DNA from: Bin87 sp965203195
Lineage (GTDB): Bacteria; Chloroflexota; Dehalococcoidia; Lucifugimonadales; UBA3495
Reading direction: 5' to 3'
NCBI GenBank assembly: GCA_965203195.1
Contig: OZ241860.1
Location: 2,170,001 to 2,234,000 of the forward strand
Length of the DNA stretch: 64,000 nt
The notes below the pieces were generated by a model. The model did no database searches. It had not been told where the DNA came from and saw nothing but the letters and a program-made list of their open reading frames with translations. Both the position numbers and the translations under genes were made by a program. Of this stretch, positions 30,201-36,713 are shown one piece after another (the first letter of the stretch is position 1; every line of letters starts with the position of its first letter).

Positions 30201-33200
30201 CACGGCGCCGGTGGCGTAGCTGTCGCTGACTATGCTGGCCGCTGAGCCGTCCACAATCCCGACCAGGCCGCCGGCCCCCAGGTCGGCGGTCACCGCTCCC
30301 GTGGCGTAGCTGCGGCGCACGACGCCCACGCTGGCCGGCGTAGCGTCGGTAGCGTCGGTAATGCCGTTGGCCCCGATCAAGCCGCCGGCCTGCCCCCGGG
30401 TGCCTCCGGTGGCGGTGGCGGCGCAGGTGGCGTAGCTGTCCGCTACGGTTCCGGTATTCCGGCCCAGCAGACAGCCGGCATAGTCCAGGGCGCCCCCGCT
30501 GGCCGCCTGGCCGCCGTCCACCTGGCCGCCGTCGACATAGACGCGGCTCACGGCGCCGGAGCTGATGCCGGCCAGGGCGCCGTTGTAGTTAAGGTTGCCG
30601 CCGCCGGTGCGGGTGTTCTTGACATAGGGAGACACCAGGCCCAGGTTGCGGACGGCGGCGCCGCGCCCGATGTTGGCGAACAGGCCCACATTGCGCCCGT
30701 CGGCGTCGGCGGTGGTGGACAGGTTGATGTACAGGTTGTCGATGGTGAGGTCGTTGCCCTCAAAGGTGGCGGTGAAGGGGTTGGCGGTGGCGTCGGAGCC
30801 GGCGAAGCCGCTGCCCACCGCCGCCGCGTGGCCGCCGATGGGGTTCCAGCCGCCGCCTTCGCCGGTGGTGGTGGTGTAGTAGGCGTCCCCGGAGTCGCCC
30901 GTGCCGCTGGAGTGGGTGCCGTCGTTTTCGCCGTCGGTGTCAAAGTCCAGGCTGGCGGTCAGTTCGTAGCCAGTACAGGCGCCGGCGGGGCAGCCCATCC
31001 GCCCGGCGGCGCTGCGCTCCCGGGCGAGGAAGACTTCGTTGTAGGCGGCGCCGTCGCCGGCGGGGGCGCCGTCGCCGTCCAGGTCGTGGCGGATGGCGTC
31101 CAGCTGCGCCAGAGTGCTGATGTCAATCAGGCCGTCGTTGTCGGCGTCATAGTCCACGGGCGTCCGGCCCTGGGCCACGAGGTCGTGGCCGCCGTACTTC
31201 AGTACCGGGTACTGGCTGGCCGTGCCGAAGTCCCACGGGTCATCGTTGCCGCTGGAGTCGCCGGTATCGGCGTCGCCGTCCACGTTGGCGTTCCAGCCAA
31301 AGAAGGTATCGGAGCTGGTGGCGCCGTAGTCGGTGGGCATTTGCAGGGCGGTGGTGGCTAGGCCGCCACTGACGCCCGTAGTTGTGGTGTCCCAGTAGCT
31401 GGCCGTGATCGCAGTCGCCTGCCCCCCGGGGTTAGTGTCGTTGCTGATTAACTGACCCGTACTGCCGGAGCCGTGGCTGCGGCCGGTGGCGTAGCTGTAC
31501 GAAATGGAGCCGCGGGCACTTGTACCGACCAGCAGGCCCCGGCCGCCGGTGCCTCCGGTCAGCTGAACTTCAGCGGTAGAGTAAGAGGCAATAATAGCGC
31601 CGGGGCCGGCGGGGCTGAAAAAGCCATCCAACAAGCCGGCCATCGCGCCGATACGACCCCTATTGCTGACAACCTTGCCCGTGACATAACAGCCGACGAT
31701 AGTGCCATCATTGTAGCCGGCCAGTATGCCCGTAAGTGCGGCGCTGTTCCCGACATATGCGTTGGTGAGGCCGAGGGTTTCAATTCTGCCCGAGGGAGAG
31801 ACGCCCGTGAACATCCCCAGGTAGCTGGTGCCGCCAATGCTCCGTTTTATGAACAGGTTGTCAATGGTAAAGCCGTTGCCCCGGAAAGTGGCGGCGAATT
31901 CGCCGCCGATGGGCAGGAAGCCGGCGCCGCCGTTGTAGTGCGCATCGCCGTCGTCGCCCGCGCCGTTGGTGTGGGTGCTGCCGTCCCCATCGGTGTCAAA
32001 GTCCAGGTTGGCCATCAGCTCGTAGCCCGTGCAGGTTCCCGAGGGGCAGCCCATGCGCCCGGCCACGCCGCGGTACCGGTCGGGGAAGGCGCTGTTGTAG
32101 GCATTCGCATTGGCGGGCGCGCCGTTGCCGTCCAGGTCGTAGCGGATGGCGTTGAACTGCGCCAGATTGCTGATGTCAATGAGGCCGTCGTCATCTACGT
32201 CGTAGTCAACGGTCCGGCCCTGGGCGACGAGGTCGTGGCCGCCGTACTTTAGCGCCGGGTACTGGGAGCTGGCGCCGAAGTCCCACGGGTCATCGCCGCC
32301 GTCTTCGCCGTCCAGGTCGATGTTCCAGGCCGCGTAGATGCCGGTGTAGCCGGTGGGAGTTTGCAGGGCGGCGGTGGCCAGGCCCTCCGGCGCGTTGTTG
32401 TCCGCGTCGTCCGCAATCGCGCTGGTTGTGGTATCCCAGTAACTGGCGGTCACGGTTGACCTGGGTCCTGCCAAACGGCCGACCAGCCCGCCTACAAGCG
32501 CGCCGGACCGAGCGGATGTTGCCGTCCCCGTGGCATAGGAAGTCGTAACTGCGGCCGGCGTGGTTGAATTGCTGAGCAGCCGGCCCACCAGGCCCCCGGC
32601 GGCATCCGCGTTAGCAGTGCTAGATCCGGCGGTAGAGGATGAGGTCGACGTAATATCGACCGCCGCCCAGTTAGCATCAATTTGGGTGGGGAATCCGGTA
32701 TCGGCCCCACGACGGCCCGCATACCCAATGAGGCCGCCGACAGAGGTTATGTTGTAGCTGGCGCCGGCAGTGGTCGTAATCGTTCCGGTGGCATAGCTGT
32801 TCCGTAGCGTACCCTGGAATTGGCCCACGAACCCGCCGACATTCAAAAGGCCAGTGCCGCTGGGCCAAGCAGCGGTTATGTTCACATCGGTCAATCCAAC
32901 GTTCTCAAGTGTGCTATTGCTCACAGAATGGCCGAACAACCCTACACGAGCGACACCGCTGGAGTTGATGGTCATATTGGAGATGATATGCCCGTTGCCA
33001 TTAAAGTTTGAGGAGTGCAAGGCGCTGGCGGTGCCAATAGGCACCCAGTTGGGATAAGCGTCGCCGGCGCCCACGCTGCCACTCCCGTCGGTGTCAAAGT
33101 CCAGGTCGGCGCGCAGTTCATAGCCCGTGCAGGCCCCGGAGGGGCAGCCCATTCGTCCGCCGCTGCCGGTGTTGCGGTCGGGGAAGGCGGTGTTATACGC

Positions 33201-33467
33201 CGTGGCGCCGCCGGAGGCAGGGTCGCCGTTGCCGTCCAGGTCGTGGCGGATGGCGTCCAGCTGCGCCAGCGTGGTGATGTCGATGAGGCCGTCGTTGTCG
33301 TCGTCGTAGTCGGTCCAGTGGGAGGAGGCTTCGCCGGCGTCCGGCGCGCCCAGCAGCCCGCCGCCGGCGACGGCCACTGCCGCCACCGCCAGCAGGAGCA
33401 GGGCCAGGATGGCGAAGCGGGGAATTATGGTAGTGGCGGCCGCCCGCGCGGCGGCGCGGGGCGTCAT
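24285..33467 (-). CDS. Giant exported GLUG/REJ/cadherin-like/Calx-beta surface protein (~3060 aa), poly-C tract at its 5' end
   Basis: The start ATG 33467 has AGGGGTGG ~4 nt upstream and begins with a signal peptide (PRFAILALLLLAVAAVAVAGG). Five large modules each open with an Asp-rich DxDxDGLIDI..LAQLDAIRHDLDGDG motif (about residues 52, 417, 770, 1400, 1920). Each contains a MGCPxGxCTGYEL segment, GLUG repeats (VGGLVG...SYATG) and an ending of type DDPWDFG...YPVLKYGG. They are followed by a PKD/REJ-like domain (~2297), a cadherin-like beta-sandwich (~2385-2515), three Calx-beta-like domains (~2515-2880) and a Cys-containing C-terminus (~2900-3060). Function is probably adhesive, Ca-binding or matrix-forming. 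There is no anchor motif. The C-terminal ~750 residues closely match the gene at 36714-40757. Confidence 0.85.
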   Translation of the reverse strand: MTPRAAARAAATTIIPRFAILALLLLAVAAVAVAGGGLLGAPDAGEASSHWTDYDDDNDGLIDITTLAQLDAIRHDLDGNGDPASGGATAYNTAFPDRNTGSGGRMGCPSGACTGYELRADLDFDTDGSGSVGAGDAYPNWVPIGTASALHSSNFNGNGHIISNMTINSSGVARVGLFGHSVSNSTLENVGLTDVNITAAWPSGTGLLNVGGFVGQFQGTLRNSYATGTITTTAGASYNITSVGGLIGYAGRRGADTGFPTQIDANWAAVDITSTSSSTAGSSTANADAAGGLVGRLLSNSTTPAAVTTSYATGTATSARSGALVGGLVGRLAGPRSTVTASYWDTTTSAIADDADNNAPEGLATAALQTPTGYTGIYAAWNIDLDGEDGGDDPWDFGASSQYPALKYGGHDLVAQGRTVDYDVDDDGLIDISNLAQFNAIRYDLDGNGAPANANAYNSAFPDRYRGVAGRMGCPSGTCTGYELMANLDFDTDGDGSTHTNGAGDDGDAHYNGGAGFLPIGGEFAATFRGNGFTIDNLFIKRSIGGTSYLGMFTGVSPSGRIETLGLTNAYVGNSAALTGILAGYNDGTIVGCYVTGKVVSNRGRIGAMAGLLDGFFSPAGPGAIIASYSTAEVQLTGGTGGRGLLVGTSARGSISYSYATGRSHGSGSTGQLISNDTNPGGQATAITASYWDTTTTGVSGGLATTALQMPTDYGATSSDTFFGWNANVDGDADTGDSSGNDDPWDFGTASQYPVLKYGGHDLVAQGRTPVDYDADNDGLIDISTLAQLDAIRHDLDGDGAPAGDGAAYNEVFLARERSAAGRMGCPAGACTGYELTASLDFDTDGENDGTHSSGTGDSGDAYYTTTTGEGGGWNPIGGHAAAVGSGFAGSDATANPFTATFEGNDLTIDNLYINLSTTADADGRNVGLFANIGRGAAVRNLGLVSPYVKNTRTGGGNLNYNGALAGISSGAVSRVYVDGGQVDGGQAASGGALDYAGCLLGRNTGTVADSYATCAATATGGTRGQAGGLIGANGITDATDATPASVGVVRRSYATGAVTADLGAGGLVGIVDGSAASIVSDSYATGAVSLAAGGVGIPRAGGLVGRVTFGKVINSRATGDVSTAGTVASGSDVGGLVGYLSSAGGAVRDSYATGNVSAVAASPQNRLGGLVGRVAGTEVTRSYATGTVTTAGAGGVNGNRLGGLVGELADATARIRASYATGAVSSSGGGIDYLGGLVGYITRHDSEIHASYATGAVSASGGGTNHLGGLVGYVATTTANTYPRISTSYATGAVSTTGSGSNTRRGLVGGVATATRRPAFTNVYWDNSALGTGQSNGGDFTGTASGQTTAALQNPTGYTGIYENWNIDLDGATGNDDPWSFGTTTLYPALKYGGMDLGVQGQPFDYDADNDGLIEITTLAQLDAIRHNLDGDGDPDPASDPGATFRKAFLHQDRRAATRMGCPAGACTGYELMADLDFDENGDDRITAADADYWNGGAGWTPIGGLQHADWAAVNASDYTATFEGNGRSISNLYINRAIDNNVEYTVVGLFAGVSGTIRNVDLLNPQISITRSGAMGSSSANRHTAAGGLAGYLLPGSRVDGSRIVGGAVTFTQGAGTFSRGYIGCLTGDNYGIGNRIAIIGSSADCAVTANVPLAIEPPAMQTTSDPADSNHARVGGLVGSGWDLDITASYAAGAVSCRDRGSKSCGGLAGDLITGSNIVSSYATGNVINEFDVPSFEGPTITTCTTRWGIHYNAYTGALVGVTTGGGITDSYATGRVTSGLGNANSLTTTAGARFPQNRVGGLAGWSVAANGISAGSITNSYWDSDTTGFGYIGFGRCDQANDGIRTEGASTTAVLQTPTNYGATSNDPYYQWNRDLDNADGDNDATTGADDPWDFGVAGEYPVLKYGRHSLAAQGRTVLDYDDDNDGLIDIKTLAQLDAVRYDLDGDGDIAAANAPAYRVAFPNGDRSAAGRMGCPLTDNDNDADTPDQATCTGYELRANLDFDTDGDNTADAPYANWTPIPAYNSAFNGNGRTISNLNISGSGAGNAGLFAQLNGSGSIYSVGLLNPSVRNGGSVNGGTGALVGRNAGGSIYAVYARGGAVNSTENDARTGGLVGWNGDSGTITASYATVTVSSGNGQYARVGGLVGLNFVTHPSNVGTINDSYAASSVSGVTGALRATQGCLTGHGPTGRNVFGTVNNSYYQPGSCQSGTGSNTAGGSNAGTSQTSLQLRAEAGYAGIYAAWNRNLDGDADTGDAQGRDDPWDFRLGHFPVLKYGGFDVNAQRPLLAAAGADAEAYSGQTVTLDGSGSRALGGGALTYMWAQIDDGDEGDPDVTLAGANTASPTFPAPTGLTSDRTLKFRLTVTAAGRSVYDEVTVTIIAVRPNQLLSLSLTDAEGDAVSLAPPFLSLRYDYRASVANQIASVTVTPRVLSGSTMTLNGQAVASGAEVEVPLKYRGNQIVIVVTPPEPEPDETMNGETTDGETTDETVAETTCEEENDGVKPCTYTVTVRRAVPPRLAFVPRSLTIDEGGTGTYTVELDTRILTGAVTIAIASDHPAVTVSPTEVTLKPLDMAPRTITVTAASDDDRDDENVVITHTANGAHYYDVIATVGVTVNDTTAPPPAPDPALSVSVTALRLAEGGSTAYTVALTTRPDGNVSVAIASDNADVTTRPAALTFTTTNWSTAQRVTVSAASDGDTANDAATLTHTASGGRYSDAPAVSVAVSVTDGDTAGLAINPTVLNLIENGISAFIVSLTAQPSGNVTVSIVSDNPDVTVRPAALAFTPADWATPQAVLVITRADDGGGDELATLRMTARGGGYAGQTGQVLASVDDTLAPLPVNADAPAGVSVYGPPGSAATATVSPPADDTPTTAIGAGFGIGPAVAVAVSGAPADGLEICLPVSASLRAEVNSALILTLLRYAGGVWTELAGARDLGDRVCAGGVTGQAAYATAYALRPGTVLDLAASVGADPGTIALSWTPPAAGTAQVAVVVNAADDTDYCLEVLPGLDASTYTCAGRRAGQTYVALLIVLLPDGGYTLANIVRFDLPAPASQ

Positions 33468-33484
33468 TTTGCCACCCCTGTTGC

Positions 33485-33509
33485 GGGGGGGGGGGGGGGG
33501 GGGGGGGGG
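33485..33509 (-). repeat. Homopolymer tract, 25 C on the coding (minus) strand
   Basis: Lies ~18 nt upstream of the giant-gene start at 33467, between an upstream ATG (33549, MLNPNRRL...) and the Shine-Dalgarno. With 25 C the upstream ATG is out of frame with the giant gene (82 nt between the two ATGs). The C run can pair with the GGGG of the ribosome binding site across GCAACA. True length may differ because such tracts are error-prone in assembly. Confidence 0.85.
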
Positions 33510-33639
33510 CAGAAGCGGGTAGGGCGAGGCGGCGGTTAGGGTTCAGCATCGTAATATGGCTCCGTGAGCGCGCGGCGCGGCACAGCCCGGCGCGCATTCG
33601 CAGAATGGCGCGCCGGTTAGGTCAGTCAAAGCGTAGGGG

Positions 33640-33669
33640 ATAATACAACAGGGGGGCGATGGCCGGCAA
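33640..33669 (-). promoter_or_regulatory. Promoter of the giant surface protein gene 1
   Basis: On the minus strand: TTGCCG (33669-33664), an 18-nt spacer and TATTAT (33645-33640). The same arrangement recurs at 35389-35418, 40908-40937 and 41547-41576. Confidence 0.7.
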
Positions 33670-33710
33670 TAGCGGGCCGGCGGCAGGGGCGGGGCGTGTT
33701 TGGGCGGGGG

Positions 33711-34217
33711 CTACGGGAGACCGTCCGGCCAGAACAGTTCGTAGAGCCGCCTGGAAAGTTGCTCGCAGAGGCGCAGGCCGGAGCGCACGTCAGCCTCAGG
33801 GTCTCTATCCTCGTAGAAGTTGAAGTGCAAGCTGCGGGCGACGCGGAAGGAGTTGTTAATCCAGTCATGGGTTTCCATATCGCCGGCGTCGCCCACCAGC
33901 CGGGCCAGTTCGCCAACCACCTGCCAGATGGCGCGGTGGGTGTGAATAATGCGGCCGTGGTGGGCGCTGATAGCCTTGACCGTCTCGGCGACCAGGCCCC
34001 ACGCCTTGTTGGACGCCTGGGCCAGGTCGCCTTTGTCCAGATGCTCCCAGGCGCTGGCGCGGAAATTCTGGGCCATGCCGGCGTACTTCTGCGGGGAGCA
34101 GCCGGCGTCGAATACGGGGTTGGGGCGGTCGCGGGCGGCGGCCATAGCGCGGGCGACGGCGGCGTCGATGTCCGGGGTGGGGTAGGACGCGGTGGCGTTG
34201 GCAGTGGCGGTGGTCAT
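33711..34217 (-). CDS. PaREP1/HEPN-like protein, paralog 1
   Basis: 168 residues, all-helical in appearance. Features are KYAGMAQNFRASAWEHLDKGDLAQASNKAWGLVAETVKAISAHHG (~45-90) and the closing pattern LHFNFYED...LCEQLSRRLYELFWPDG. This resembles the PaREP1 family (helical, HEPN/KNTase_C-like) known from archaea and Chloroflexota; the assignment is by eye. Start 34217 has GGAGG ~9 nt upstream. Last gene of a three-paralog operon, 42 nt before the promoter of the giant gene. Function unknown; nucleic-acid or nucleotidyltransferase partner roles are known for HEPN relatives. Confidence 0.7.
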   Translation of the reverse strand: MTTATANATASYPTPDIDAAVARAMAAARDRPNPVFDAGCSPQKYAGMAQNFRASAWEHLDKGDLAQASNKAWGLVAETVKAISAHHGRIIHTHRAIWQVVGELARLVGDAGDMETHDWINNSFRVARSLHFNFYEDRDPEADVRSGLRLCEQLSRRLYELFWPDGLP

Positions 34218-34268
34218 TTTTAGGATGCCTCCAAGCGCGGGCGTTGCGGGGCCGGCATTGTACTGGCG

Positions 34269-34790
34269 CTAGATGTTACCATACGGCGGCGCGCCCTCGG
34301 GCCAGAACAGTTCGTAAAGCCGCCGCGAGAGCTCCTCGCAGAGCATCAGGCCGTCCAGGACCTGGTTCTCCGGCATTTCGTTTTCATAGAAGTTGCTATG
34401 GAGTCTGCTGGCGACCATAAAGATGCCGTTGAGCCAGCGCCGGGTTTCCATATCGCCGGCGTTTCCGACCAGCCGCGCCAGTTCGTCAACCACTTCGCCA
34501 ATGGCGTGATGGGTATGGATAAAGCCGCCGTGGTGAGCGCTGATAGCCTTGACGGTTTCGGCAACCAGCCCCCAGGCTTTGTTGGATGCCTGGGGCAGGT
34601 CGCCTTTGTCCAGATGCTCCCAGGCGCTGGCGCGAAAATCCTGGGCCATGCCGGCGTATTTTTGAGCGGAGCGGTAGGCGTCCAGGCGCGGCTGGGGCCG
34701 GTCGCGGGCGGCGGCCAAAGCGCGGGCAACGGCGGCGGCGATGTCCGGGGCGGGGTAGGACGCGGTGGCGTTGGCATTGGCAGTGGTCAT
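34269..34790 (-). CDS. PaREP1/HEPN-like protein, paralog 2
   Basis: 173 residues, sharing most positions with the neighbouring paralogs: N-terminal Thr/Ala-rich MTTANANATASYPAPDIAAAVARALAAARDRP, central QASNKAWGLVAETVKAIS, and LHSNFYENEMPENQVLDGL near the end. Start 34790 has GGAGG upstream (GGAGGCATCCTAAA-ATG). 57 nt downstream of paralog 3 and 51 nt upstream of paralog 1, so the three are probably one transcript. Confidence 0.7.
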   Translation of the reverse strand: MTTANANATASYPAPDIAAAVARALAAARDRPQPRLDAYRSAQKYAGMAQDFRASAWEHLDKGDLPQASNKAWGLVAETVKAISAHHGGFIHTHHAIGEVVDELARLVGNAGDMETRRWLNGIFMVASRLHSNFYENEMPENQVLDGLMLCEELSRRLYELFWPEGAPPYGNI

Positions 34791-34847
34791 TTTAGGATGC
34801 CTCCAGGCGCTGGCGATGCGGGGCTGTTGCTGGGCGCTGGGCGCCGG

Positions 34848-35345
34848 CTATGGGCTGTGGCCGGCGGGGTAGAACAGTTCGTAGAGCTTCTGCGAAAGTT
34901 CCTCGCAGGAGATGAGGCCGCCCAGTACCATGACATCCGGCATTTCGTTTTCATAGAAGTTGCTATGGAGTTTGCTGGCAATCAGGAAGTCGGCGCTGAT
35001 CCGGTTTCGGGTTTCCGTATCGCCGGCGTTGCCGGCCAGCCGGGCCAGTTCGGCAACCACTTCGGCAATGGCGTGATGGGTATGGATAAAGCCGCCGTGG
35101 TGAGCGCTGATGGCCTTGACGGTCTCGGCAACCAACCCCCAGGCTTTGTTGGACGCCTGGGGCAGGTCGCCCTGCTCCAGATGCACCCAAGCCTTGTCGC
35201 GGAAGTCCTGGGCCATGCCGGCGTATTTTGTGGCGGTGCGGTTGCCGTCCGGACCAGGCTGGGGCCGGTCGCGCGCGGCGACCAGGGCGCGGGCGACGGC
35301 GGCGTCAATGTCGGGGGTGGGGTAGGTGGCAGTGGCGGTGGTCAT
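34848..35345 (-). CDS. PaREP1/HEPN-like protein, paralog 3
   Basis: 165 residues from ATG 35345 (GAGGG ~8 nt upstream). It has the shorter N-terminus MTTATATYPTPDIDAAVARAL and the same core (FRDKAWVHLEQGDLPQASNK). Divergence from its neighbours is concentrated in ~105-125 and the C-terminal LFYPAGHSP. First gene of the three-paralog operon; its own promoter is at 35389-35418. It is divergent from the MocA-like gene at 35518. Confidence 0.7.
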   Translation of the reverse strand: MTTATATYPTPDIDAAVARALVAARDRPQPGPDGNRTATKYAGMAQDFRDKAWVHLEQGDLPQASNKAWGLVAETVKAISAHHGGFIHTHHAIAEVVAELARLAGNAGDTETRNRISADFLIASKLHSNFYENEMPDVMVLGGLISCEELSQKLYELFYPAGHSP

Positions 35346-35388
35346 TTTTAGATCCCTCAAAGTACGGTACAAGCAAGCGTGCCTACAT

Positions 35389-35418
35389 ATAGTACAATAA
35401 GCGCTCAATCGCCGCCAA
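35389..35418 (-). promoter_or_regulatory. Promoter of the PaREP1-like three-gene operon
   Basis: On the minus strand: TTGGCG (35418-35413), an 18-nt spacer and TACTAT (35394-35389), the same layout as three other promoters in this region. Confidence 0.65.
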
Positions 35419-35517
35419 CAGGGGCAGCCGGCGGGGAAGCGCCCGCCTTGAGCCGCGGCGCCGGGAGGCGGCGCTCTTTCCAAAATCTCCGGGGAACTGA
35501 CGCGGGGAACTGACGCT

Positions 35518-36210
35518 ATGACCGAACTGGCAACCGCAACCACGCCCGCAACATCGGCCATCCTGCTGGCGGCCGGCGCCTCCCGCCGGATGCGGACGCT
35601 GAAAGCCCTGCTGGACTGGCTGGGCCGGCCGCTGATCATCCACCAGATTGTCGCCCTGCGGGAAGCCGGCGCCGATGAGGTAGTGGTGGTGCTGGGACAC
35701 CGGGCCGACGAGCTGCAAGCGCGCATCGGCGTCAACTCCGATGTGTACGCCGCCGGCAATGTGCGCTGCGTGATTAACCGGGACTTTATGCAGGGCAAGA
35801 CCACTTCCATCAAAGCCGGCGTGCGGGCAATCGCCGGGCCGGATGCCGACCCGGACAACACGGACTCCGGGCCGGACGGCGGCGGGTCGATCCTGCTGCT
35901 GAATGTTGACCAGCCGCGTGGCGCTCCGGTTATCCGGCGGGCGTTGGCGGCCCATCAAAGCGGCGCCGGCGCGGGCGCTCTGATTACCATACCCACCTGC
36001 CGGGGCAAGGGCGGCCACCCGATTATCGTCAGCCGCAGCCTGCGTTCCGAAATGCTGGCGATTGACGAGAGTACGCAGGGGATGCGAGCCATTATCCAAC
36101 GGCGCCAATCGGCAACGCAGCGGGTTGAGCTGGGCTGCCCGGAGCTGCTGTGGGATGTGAACACGCCGGAGCAGTACCGGGCAGCGCTGGCGGCGGCCCG
36201 TTCCAAGTGA
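35518..36210 (+). CDS. MocA/MobA-like nucleotidyltransferase (molybdenum cofactor family)
   Basis: 230 residues of the NTP-transferase fold: ILLAAGASRRMRTLKALLDWLGRPLI (~16-41) is the nucleotide-binding signature, followed by VVVVLGHRADEL, MQGKTTSIKAGV and LLLNVDQPR (metal-binding Asp ~128). GKGGHPIIVSR and WDVNTPEQYRAAL close the domain as in cytidylyltransferases that mature molybdopterin for xanthine-dehydrogenase-type enzymes. Such an enzyme is encoded at 54811-57177, so it is a plausible but unproven client. Ends before a strong terminator at 36251. Confidence 0.82.
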   Translation: MTELATATTPATSAILLAAGASRRMRTLKALLDWLGRPLIIHQIVALREAGADEVVVVLGHRADELQARIGVNSDVYAAGNVRCVINRDFMQGKTTSIKAGVRAIAGPDADPDNTDSGPDGGGSILLLNVDQPRGAPVIRRALAAHQSGAGAGALITIPTCRGKGGHPIIVSRSLRSEMLAIDESTQGMRAIIQRRQSATQRVELGCPELLWDVNTPEQYRAALAAARSK

Positions 36211-36250
36211 CGGATGACGGCCGGCCCGTTGCCGGGTATAACCGGGCATA

Positions 36251-36299
36251 AAAAGAGAACCGGGCTCCGATCGACAGGTCGGTATCCCGGTTCTCTTTT
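36251..36299. terminator. Strong bidirectional intrinsic terminator
   Basis: A 14-bp perfect stem AAAAGAGAACCGGG (36251-36264) / CCCGGTTCTCTTTT (36286-36299), giving U-rich tails in both directions. It ends the MocA-like gene (+) and would end a minus-strand transcript from 36605. Confidence 0.9.
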
Positions 36300-36605
36300 G
36301 GCATCCGGGGGCGTCCGTTGCGCTGCCCGCTGTAGCGCGGTCGAGCACAGGCGGGAGAACGGCCCGGCGGCTGGCGCCTCGCTGCGCCAGCCGGGGCAAC
36401 CCGGATGTTAAGGGAGGATTCCCCTGCGGGCGGCCCGGCTTGGCAATATCATCATACTGCGCCGGCTGCGCCCGCAGGGCGCTTACAAGGGAAATGCCAG
36501 CTATGGTTCAGCGTGACCAGCGAAACCACTTCAACCTCCTGCGATGACGACGGCGGGTTGCCATCGGGCTTGGTGGGTGGGGTTTCCCTAGCAACCCCAG
36601 CACCG
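36300..36605 (-). ncRNA. Candidate structured non-coding RNA (~300-350 nt)
   Basis: A good minus-strand promoter (36613-36641) fires into a gene-free stretch that ends at the terminator 36251-36299. The transcript would contain strong stems: GGGGTT/AACCCC at 36580-36598, a long pairing CCCTGCGGGCG/CGCCCGCAGGG (about 36422-36479), and GGCTGGCGC/GCGCCAGCC (about 36369-36392). A short open frame of ~55 codons exists on the same strand (ARETPPTKPDGNPPSSSQEV), without a clear Shine-Dalgarno. No match to RNase P, tmRNA, 6S or a known riboswitch could be made by eye. Confidence 0.4.
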
Positions 36606-36612
36606 TAGATAA

Positions 36613-36641
36613 ATACTATACCGATTTACGATGCTTGTCAA
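36613..36641 (-). promoter_or_regulatory. Promoter facing the gene-free region
   Basis: On the minus strand: perfect TTGACA (36641-36636), a 17-nt spacer and TAGTAT (36618-36613). The nearest protein-coding gene downstream on this strand is over 1 kb away. Confidence 0.65.
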
Positions 36642-36713
36642 CCCCCTACGCCGGCATTTTCAGCGCGCGCCGGCCAAAGATCTGGCCGGCGCTATGCGCT
36701 ACTGCCGGCGGGG

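Noticed and set aside
33485..33509. Poly-G run as pure assembly noise
   Set aside because: Exact length is uncertain, but the run occurs at the same place in two paralogous genes with different flanks, so its existence is likely real.
24261..33539. Long plus-strand open frames opposite the giant surface gene
   Set aside because: GC-rich repetitive coding DNA keeps antisense frames open; they are Arg/Gly/Ala-rich, lack family motifs and ribosome binding sites.
36480..36610. SAM or cyclic-di-GMP riboswitch
   Set aside because: Short likenesses such as GGCAACC and GCGGGTTGCC were seen, but the conserved cores and pairing order of these classes are missing on both strands.
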